Source: Pogona vitticeps (Eukaryota > Chordata > Lepidosauria > Squamata > Agamidae). From it: a DNA stretch of 64,000 nucleotides. Numbering within the stretch: the first letter of the stretch is position 1; every line of letters begins with the position of its first letter. Below, one piece after another: positions 56,603 to 64,000 of the stretch. Location of the stretch: contig NC_135794.1 of assembly GCF_051106095.1 (NCBI RefSeq), positions 26,042,747 through 26,106,746 on the forward strand, written 5' to 3'. Position numbers and translations under genes: made by a program. The notes under the pieces are model-generated. The model was not told where the DNA came from, searched no databases, and saw only the letters and a list, made by a program, of their open reading frames with translations.

Positions 56603-59600
56603 ATGTCGGGGTCCAGCAGCGCCCTCATGAAGCAGCCGCCCATCCAGTCCACGGCGGGGGCCGTGCCCGTCCGCAATGAGAAGGGTGAGGCGGGGGGGCT
56701 CCGGGGAGGCGGGGCGGGGCGGGGGGGCTGTCGGGGCAGCCCGTCTCATCCCCACCCCGAGGCCGGCCCGCGCTCCCCGGCCCTGGGGCCGGGGGTCGCG
56801 GCGGAGGCGCCTCTTCTCCGGGGCAGGGGGCCCCCCTCCCGGCCGGCGCCTCCCTGACCGGCCCTTCTGTGCCCCCGCAGGGGAGATCTCGATGGAGAAG
56901 GTGAAGGTGAAGCGCTATGTCTCGGGCAAGCGGCCGGACTACGCGCCCATGGAGTCCTCGGACGAGGAGGACGAAGAGTTCCAGTTCATCAAGAAGGCCA
57001 AGGAGCAGGAGCTGGAGCCCGAGGAGCAGGAGGAGGAGCTGGCCAGCGACCCCCGCCTGCGGCGCCTCCAGAACCGCATCTCGGAGGATGTGGAGGAGAG
57101 GTGGGATTCGGTCAAGGGCCTGCTAGAGGCTCCTACCTGGTAGCTGCGGCTGGGAGTGCGCAGCGATCCTGCTTGGCGGGAGAATGTGGTGCTCGGAGAG
57201 CCTGGGATATAGGGTGCCACCTGGCCAGCCAGGTGCGTCTCTTTCTCTACTTGAGAAGTGGGTGTTTGCGTTCTAGGCTGGCAAGGCACCGCAAGATCGT
57301 GGAACCAGAAGTGATGGGGGAGAGCGACTCTGAAGTCGAGGGAGAAGCCTGGCATGTGGAGCGAGAGGACACCAGTGAAGAAGAGGAGGAGGAGGTTGAT
57401 GACGAGGTACGGGCAAGACTGGAGAGCCCTACTGACTCACAAGCAGCTACCCAGTCCATGCTCAGATTGAATCTTTGGACGTGTCTGCAGATGCTGAGGC
57501 TTAAGAGTAATTCTAGTAGCTTCAGAAGCTGAGCATTTCCCTAGTCTGCCGGTGCAATGTGGGTTTTTCTCAGTCACCAACTCTCCAGGGTTTCAAGGCA
57601 TCGTACCATGCCTGTTTGTAGATGCCCAGGATTCAGTCTGGGCCTCCTGTAATGCCTCACTCAGAAAGAAGCCCTGCTACATTATAGGATCAGCCTGCCA
57701 GTGAATGGTGTTTGTTTCTGGTTTTGTTGGAGATATAAAACAAAGTCCACACTGGGATTGTCTTTGTTTCCATTTTCTTGGCAGGAAATTGAGCGTCGCC
57801 GGAACATGATGCGCCAGCGTGCTCAAGAACGTAAGAATGAAGAGCTGGAAGTGATGGAGCTGGAAGATGAGGGCCGCTCTGGAGAGGAGTCTGAATCAGA
57901 GTCTGAATATGAGGAATACACAGATAGCGAGGATGAGACGGAGCCCCGCCTCAAACCTGTCTTTATTCGCAAGCAAGTATTACCAGTGCTGGGGGCAGCC
58001 AGAAACTGAGGAAGCCAGTCTCCGAAAGACCAGATGGTTTTGTGATTGCAGGCAGCCAAGATTCTGTCCTAGCAGTTATTTCTGGCTTGGTTTGGTATCA
58101 CAAGCAAGCTATTCTACTTCTGGGTTTTCTTCTGGGGTTTGTAGGGTGTGGGTACCAGCTTTAGAAAATAAAGCAGGTATCTTTCAGGAAAAGATTGGAC
58201 CCAAGAGATTGTTCAGTACTTACTGCAAAACTCTGTTACAGGAAGGATCGGATCACAGTTCAGGAAAGAGAGGCAGAGGCAGTGAAGCAGAAGGAACTGG
58301 AGCAGGAAGCCAAGCGGCTGGCTGAGGAGAGGCGGAAGTACACCCTTAAGGTATGGGGGAAAAGGGGAACAAATGCATGTGAGAGGTCAGGAAGGCAGCT
58401 GGGTCGCAGGGGACTCAATATCTGTTGATGTACCGTAGATTGTAGAAGAAGAAGCGAAAAAGGAGCTGGAAGAGAACCGCCGTTCATTGGCAGCTCTCGA
58501 TGCCCTGGATACAGACGATGAGAACGATGAAGAAGAGTACGAAGCTTGGAAAGTGCGGGAGCTGAAGCGCATCAAGCGGGATCGCGAGGAGCGCGAAGCG
58601 TAAGTGTAGCTGCACCTGATGCAGAGTAAGACCCCTGCTTGATACTCAATTCTTTTCCTTTGAAGCTGTCCTGTAAACGACAGTGGCAAGCGGCTAGAGA
58701 AAACAGATACGCAGCTGGCATCTCAAGTTCAGTCTGCCACCAATCGGTGTTGCAGCAGATCGGCCCCACTGAAAGGGATTTCCGGAACGAGATCTCCTGG
58801 GCAGAGCAGATCTGTTTGGGGGGGCTGAACGGGCTTTCTGTTTCCCACAGAATGGAGAAGGAGAAAGCAGAAATTGAGCGGATGCGAAACCTGACTGAGG
58901 AAGAACGCCGTGCTGAGCTGCGGGCCAATGGCAAAGTCATCACCAACAAGGCTGTGAAGGGCAAATACAAATTCCTGCAGAAGTACTACCACCGGGGAGC
59001 TTTCTTCATGGTGAGCGGTGGCTCTGAATGTGGCCTGGAACTGGAACTGGGAGTAGAAGAAACAAACAGGAGTTGTGCTGGGGGGGGGGGGCTGTCTGCT
59101 GTTGGTTCTGTGGATGCTTGTGGGCCGCATTCAGTGTGACTCTGCCACATGTCACTGAAGTTGCTGTGATCAAGCCAACCTACCCCCACCTTTGCTCTTC
59201 CCTTCCCAGGATGAAGATGAAGAGGTGTACAAGAGGGATTTCAGTGCTCCAACTCTGGAAGATCATTTCAACAAGACAATCTTGCCCAAAGTCATGCAGG
59301 TATGGCAGGGAGGGTCCTCTACGGAGGTGGCGCCTCAGCGCTCAGGTTGGGAGCCACAACCATGGGCATATAGAGGCCCTCCCAAGCTGGAGGGGTGCTG
59401 GGGGTTGGGGTGGTCCAGTAGTGATTCAGAGGCCCCTGCTCAAAGTCTTGTCTACACTGAATGCTCTTTCCATCTCCAGGTAAAGAACTTTGGGCGCTCT
59501 GGACGAACCAAGTACACACACTTGGTGGACCAGGATACAACTTCTTTTGATTCTGCTTGGGGCCAAGAGAGTGCTCAGAACACCAAGTTCTTCAAGCAGA

Positions 59601-59662
59601 AGGCAGCAGGAGTGCGGGATGTCTTTGAGAGACCCTCTGCCAAGAAGCGGAAGGTTACCTGA
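56603..59662 (+). CDS. MFAP1: Microfibril-associated protein 1 (MFAP1), complete, 9 coding exons
   Basis: Nuclear protein of the spliceosomal B complex, partner of PRPF38A; the historical name refers to an early extracellular-matrix assignment. Exons: 56603-56684, 56881-57100, 57277-57406, 57785-57972, 58242-58350, 58439-58599, 58851-59010, 59210-59299, 59480-59662. Sum 1,323 nt, 440 residues (human 439). It begins [20 protein letters not shown]; acidic runs ([37 protein letters not shown]) alternate with charged helices ([39 protein letters not shown]). The conserved C-terminal part carries [34 protein letters not shown] and TSFDSAWGQ, ending in the basic PSAKKRKVT. The junction after 57972 uses a GC donor if the product is to read IRKKDR; a GT alternative four bases on, paired with an acceptor four bases on, would give IRKQDR at the same length. 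Confidence 0.97.
57973..57974 (+). other. Probable GC splice donor in MFAP1 (intron 57973-58241)
   Basis: The exon ends ATTCGCAA and the intron begins GCAAGT. Joined to the TGTTACAG acceptor, the protein reads FIRKKDRITVQ as in other vertebrates. The GT alternative at 57977 needs an unusual acceptor at 58245 and gives IRKQDR. Confidence 0.6.
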
Positions 59663-59907
59663 GTGGGAACGTGACAGAGGCCAATAGCTGTTCCCTGCTA
59701 TTGTGCTTTGGGACTACAGAATATTCCCATAGACTTGGACTCAGATCACTCCCTCTTGTGGAGCCCTAGCCTGCCTTTTCAGCTTGCTCACTGCTGAGGA
59801 GCTGGCACTTGATTTAGCAGGCTTTCTTGGTAAATCCCCCAAGTTCACCTTCACATCTTCTGTCTTTTTATAGAGCTGCAGTTAAGGGATGGGACGGAAG
59901 AAAACTT

Positions 59908-59913
59908 ATTAAA
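59908..59913 (+). promoter_or_regulatory. MFAP1 poly(A) signal ATTAAA
   Basis: ATTAAA 246 bp after the MFAP1 stop, the only good hexamer before the convergent HYPK gene. The 3' UTR is therefore short, ending near 59.93 kb. Confidence 0.65.
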
Positions 59914-59934
59914 CGTATTTCTTAATGAACTGCT

Positions 59935-60675
59935 GCTGCTATGGTCCTTGAAATGGGAGAATCTGCTAGGGCTTCTAACACTCAGCTGTGGCAGAACTGT
60001 TGTTCTAACTGTATCAGAGCAGGATGTTTGTCCCCTGAGGAACCCATCATTTGGAATGCCTCTGTTGCTTGGAAAGGCTTTCCAAGAGTCCAGAGGGTTA
60101 GACTGGGCTTCCCCATCTGGCCACACAAGAAAACACATATAGATTTCATTGGCATAAATTTTGCCTCTTGAAAGGAGCAAGGAGTTCCAGTGACCAAAGG
60201 TGTGTCATAGAGAAGTCCTGGGAAGAAAAGAGATCAGACTGGGCCCAGGAAATTTGCTCACATTTTGTAGGTTATAATGGACTCCCTGCAAGCAGAGTCT
60301 TAAAGTGCCTTAGGCTTTGTGCTGTAGAATAATTTGACATAACTTGGTCATAAAAGTTTAGCAGCAGAATTCACTATTCTATACTAGCAGAAAACAGAAT
60401 TAGCAGTGACTCAAAGTTTGAGAAAAATCTGACTGCTGGAATGAGATTGATTTTTCCTCCCTGTGAAGGCAACACACAACATGGTTTGGATCAGAGTGTG
60501 TAAATGCTAATACAGAACAGAGACAGCCTTCCCCATGGTGCAAAAGGGACAGCACTTAGGAGACACTTCTACAGAAAACGGATGTCGCTTTTAGACTACC
60601 AGTCTCTTGGTGAGTTGAGGAAAAACAGTCACAGGATAGGTGCAACTCAGCCAGTCCTATACACCACACCAACAA
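59935..60675. other. Spacer between convergent MFAP1 and HYPK
   Basis: About 0.74 kb between the likely poly(A) sites of the two genes. No repeat, RNA gene or coding signal was recognised. Confidence 0.6.
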
Positions 60676-60694
60676 CAGGTTCCAGCATGGCATA

Positions 60695-60700
60695 TTTATT
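60695..60700 (-). promoter_or_regulatory. HYPK poly(A) signal AATAAA
   Basis: TTTATT on the plus strand reads AATAAA on the HYPK strand, 106 bp after the HYPK stop codon. Confidence 0.7.
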
Positions 60701-60805
60701 ACAAATACCTTTTGAGATGCAGCATACTGCACTCTACATACGGAAAACCAGCTAGGGGGTTGCTTCTTTCCCATCCACCATGGATGCTTATCCAGTAACT
60801 TGCCC

Positions 60806-62685
60806 TCAGTTGGTGAGAGTGATCAAGGCCTCCACCACATTCCCCATGTGTTCTCGCAAGCTGCGTTCTGCTGCTGCTCTTGATATTTCCATCTCGTTCA
60901 TCTGTAGGGAAAAGGAAAAATGGGGAAGTGAACTTGGATACCAAAGGGGTTTCTGCCCCTTCGAGCCACAGACTGTGATAGCATCGCTGGGTATTGAACT
61001 CACAATCAATTCCAAATCTTCCTTTTTGATGGTGACTTTAGCCAGTTCTTTTTCCCTAAAACAGAGAAAAAGAAAAAAGGTTCAGGATTTTCTCTGGCTC
61101 CAGTGGAGTAATACAATCTTTGGTGGCACTCCTCCCCTTTCAAAGCACACCAGGTGGAGAAGACAGCTTCCCAGTGTCACACTGGATCCTCTGCAAATTT
61201 GGGGGGGGGGGGGTGTTGCAGAGGAAATGCTACCAAATGTCAGCTGCCAGTGTAGTAGTTCTCCTACATTGTGTGAAAGTGGATGCAAACAAGAGGAATA
61301 CAACTTCAATGGTAAGGATGAACTTGAATGAAGCCACAGAGCATGGTGGGTACCGAGGGCCACTGCTGCCCATCCCTGCAAGTCCTTGCTCCAGTTTTGT
61401 GCCTGCTAAAAACAGTTGGAGCCACCAGTCTCTGCGCTGTCTGGTCTTCTGCAATGCAAGGAGCCTTTTTTTGTTTTGTTTTGTTTTTGGCCTGAAACTG
61501 TCAAACAATGAACTAGCCTTAAATGTGGCAAAGCAAATCTCCAAACAAGAAAGCTGAGCCAACAACAAAAGAGGTGCTGAAGACACCCAGGCAGACTCCT
61601 GCAAAACCGCAAACGTGCAGCTCTCCCATAAGAAAAACTCTTCAACACAAGTTAGGCAGCAGCTGATCACAAAGAAACGGTTGCGAACAAGGCTGAGGAA
61701 AAAGGATAAAACAAGCAAAGGCTCACCGCTCCTGCTTTGCTTTCTGCTCTCTGGATCTTCGGTCTCCTATTACAGACATGGCCTAAGAGAGGAAAAATAA
61801 AAGGAGGCATTACAATTCTCTGAACAATTTAGACACATGTATGGATGGGGTGATGTGACAGGCATGCCATCGATGGGCATTACATTCAGAAAGCGTAAGC
61901 CAGTTGCTCATTAAAATCTCCTAAGGTCCTGTAGGGCAGTCTAAGCTAAGGATAAGGCTTCTTGCTGCTGCTAAAGAAGACTCCAGCCTACCATTTTAAG
62001 AGGCCACAACATGACCTGCAGTGAGCCAACATATCTACTACAGTCAATGGTCAAAATGGAAACAGTGTATAAGAACAAGCCACACTGTCATAACAGAAGG
62101 ATACCATACGCTCCTGCAGATGTCTGGCAGAAATGGCCATGAAACTGGGAGAATAAACCAGCACTCTTATTTAGGAAGTCCATAAAGAACCTTCCCGCCC
62201 CCTTCATCTTGCCTTTTAATGGGGTGAGCCGCCTTGGGCCCCTTTTAAGGAAGGAGAAACACATAAATGAATTCAGGGCTGTGGCAAAGACGGTTTCCCC
62301 CGCTCTTCGTCCTCGGGCTCCGCCTGGGCCGCCAGCCTTTCACGGTGCCTCCTGCCACCTCCAGGGCGCTCCGGGGGTCCGTGGGGCAGACCCCCACCCG
62401 TGGGGGGAGGGAATGAAAGGCCGCCCCCTCCCCCGGAGCCCGCTCCCCCTCCCCGCTCGGGCCCTCCTTCCTCCTCCTCCTCCTCTTCCTCCTCCTCACC
62501 GTCTCCAGGTTGGAGCTCTGGATCTCCTTCTCCTCCGCGTAGTCCGTGACCCGCTCCAGGTCGGCGGCGCCGCTGTCGTGCTTGCGCGGCTTCTCGGCCG
62601 GCCGTCCCCCGGCGCCGTCCCCGCCGCCCGCCGACCCATTGGGCTCCGCTTCCAGCTCCAGCTCCACATCTCCCTCGGCCGCCAT
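60806..62685 (-). CDS. HYPK: Huntingtin-interacting protein K (HYPK), complete, 4 coding exons
   Basis: Small ribosome-associated protein that binds and modulates the NatA N-terminal acetyltransferase (NAA15/NAA10) and limits huntingtin aggregation. Exons in coding order: 62685-62500, 61782-61727, 61055-61004, 60901-60806. Sum 390 nt, 129 residues, equal to the human length. It starts MAAEGDVELELEAEPNGSAG with a glycine-rich insertion, then EKPRKHDSGAADLERVTDYA and EIQSSNLET. Exon 2 is AMSVIGDRRSREQKAKQER and exon 3 is EKELAKVTIKKEDLELI. The last exon is the UBA-like domain, EMEISRAAAERSLREHMGNV. All donors are GT and all phases agree. It is transcribed away from a CpG-rich first exon. Confidence 0.97.
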
Positions 62686-62860
62686 CGCCGCCCCGGCTCA
62701 CCCCCGCTTCCGGCGCCTGGCGCGCGTCCTTCCGGAGGAACCAGCGAGTGAGAGGCCAGAGCGGCACCAGGCCGCCCTCGGCGCCGTAGAGCTAGGAAAG
62801 GGAAGAATGGGGCACGCCGCCCGCCTCGCTGTCCTGCTGCGGGGCAATGCCGGTGGTGGG
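62250..62860. promoter_or_regulatory. CpG island and promoter of HYPK
   Basis: GC- and CpG-dense block over HYPK exon 1 and its upstream side. Upstream of the ATG (plus 62686 onward) lie ETS-type cores CGCTTCCGGC (62704-62713) and CTTCCGGAGG (62730-62739). No TATA box is evident, as is usual for housekeeping genes. Confidence 0.6.
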
Positions 62861-64000
62861 GGGGCTGGGCTCGGCACAAGGGTCCCCCCCCTCCCCGGTC
62901 TGGCCCAGCCTTCCCCTGGTCTGTCTCGCCTCTCTTGCCCCCCCCACCAACCCCTTGCCCGGAGGGAGGGAGGCAGGGAGGGAGGGAGGGCGCGGGCCGG
63001 GGTCCTGCTCTTTTTCAGTGACCTCTCCAAGTGAACCATAGCTTGGCTCTGTGGAAGCCTCTCCTGCTGTGGGTCTGCCCTGGATACTCCCATTTGTCAG
63101 TGCCAATATATTCAGTTGCACATCACGGGGGGGGGGGGGGGGCAGGGAAGGTTTGGAAAAGGGACAAGTAAATACCACAAATGAATAAACTGGGGAAGCA
63201 AGCAAGGAAGGTCACCCTCTCGTAACCCTAAGTTCTCCCCATCTTGGTCTCTCTCTCACACACACACAGACACAACACACACACACACACACACACGTTT
63301 CTTTCCACCCTTTCTTCAGTTCCACCGAGGAGCGCTAGCGGGCTCCCCCATTGCCACCGAGCAGCCCAGGTGCGTCTCTGGCAGCAAACCTCGGGGAAGG
63401 AGAAGGAAGGGCCCTTGCGCCCGAGCCAGGGGAGCGCCGGGAAGGTTTCCAAGCCTGGAGGCCAGGAGAGCTGACCGCAGGAGGTGGGGAGAGGGCTCCT
63501 TCCCTGCCCTCCGAGAAGGTCGCAAGGCCTTTTCTGCCAGGGCAGGGCCTGCCTTTTGCGCCCTGCCTCGTCCTGGACTTGTTCCCGGGCAAGCAAGGGC
63601 CTCTTCCGCTCCACCTGGCCCAGCCCAAGAGTCATCCCGGCTGAAGGGACAGCTAAGCTGGCTATTTCTGCTGGCTAAGAGGGTTACCGAGGCAGATTTG
63701 GCTCCTGACATAATCAGGCAGCGCCACAAGTTTCACCTAGATATGGGGTGGGAAGGCTGACCCACACACACACACACACACACACACCAGCGACCAATCA
63801 CAGGCCCCACGCTTCACAGGCCGAGGAAGGACTCCTTCCCCGGGCCAATCTCGTCATCACGGCTAATTGGCTTTCTCCACTCCAGCCTTGCAGGGAGCAA
63901 GGGGCGAGGTGGGCTGAGCCTCTGACCGGCACCCGCTGCTCCCTGGGCTGTGCTGCTGCGCGAGGAGCAAGGCCCACGGCACCCAGAGCAGATGACCGGA
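62861..64000. other. Upstream DNA beyond HYPK, no gene recognised
   Basis: Contains GGGA repeats (62961-62990), a run of 16 G (63127-63142), and CA repeats at 63256-63297 and 63762-63786. Open frames of up to 137 codons show no known domain. In human the genes on this side of HYPK are SERINC4 and SERF2; neither protein could be read here. Confidence 0.6.
63256..63297. repeat. (CA)n microsatellite
   Basis: CA repeat with two short interruptions. A second CA run lies at 63762-63786. Confidence 0.9.

Larger units (their letters stand above)
55500..57150. promoter_or_regulatory. CpG island of MFAP1
   Basis: Dense CpG and very high GC over the MFAP1 promoter, first exon and second exon. It includes (CA)n at 56098-56146 and a CCG triplet run at about 56359-56383. 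This is the usual housekeeping promoter type. Confidence 0.8.

Noticed and set aside
62861-64000. SERF2 or SERINC4, the expected neighbours of HYPK
   Set aside because: No frame here resembles either protein; they may lie beyond the window.

Overview
The window is vertebrate nuclear DNA. It has interrupted genes with GT-AG (and a few GC-AG) introns, CpG-rich promoters, and vertebrate LINE and SINE debris. Short introns, GC-rich sequence, many microsatellites and L2/CR1-type retroposon ends with ATAAAT-like tails suggest a sauropsid, most likely a squamate reptile on a GC-rich or micro-chromosome. That placement is an inference; I could not search a database.

Four genes were reconstructed exon by exon. 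Reading frame is kept across every junction. (1) MYO9A, + strand, 540-36363 coding plus a 3' UTR to about 39.36 kb: the last 31 coding exons (1,987 codons), from the middle of the motor through the IQ neck, tail, C1 zinc finger and RhoGAP domain to the stop. Its 5' part lies before the window. (2) NR2E3, - strand, 46521-40398: 8 coding exons, 405 residues, the photoreceptor nuclear receptor, tail to tail with MYO9A. (3) MFAP1, + strand, 56603-59662: 9 coding exons, 440 residues, a spliceosomal protein with a CpG-island promoter. (4) HYPK, - strand, 62685-60806: 4 coding exons, 129 residues, the NatA-associated chaperone-like protein, tail to tail with MFAP1.

Layout: 0-39.4 kb MYO9A; 39.4-40.4 kb convergent spacer; 40.4-46.5 kb NR2E3; 46.5-56.6 kb a gene-free interval between the divergent NR2E3 and MFAP1, with several AT-rich, homeodomain-motif-rich islets; 56.6-59.9 kb MFAP1; 60.7-62.7 kb HYPK; 62.7-64 kb upstream DNA without a recognised gene. 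MYO9A and NR2E3 are neighbours in human (15q23). MFAP1 and HYPK are neighbours in human too, but at 15q15.3, so the NR2E3/MFAP1 junction is a synteny difference.

The genes do not form one pathway. MYO9A is a Rho-inactivating motor, NR2E3 a rod-fate transcription factor, MFAP1 a pre-mRNA splicing factor and HYPK a co-translational N-acetylation partner. The points most worth checking are three probable GC-AG introns (one with an in-frame alternative GT donor), the homeodomain-site islets upstream of NR2E3, predicted in-frame cassette exons in MYO9A, and the synteny junction. I saw no CRISPR, phage, operon or other novel system, and none is expected in this kind of DNA.
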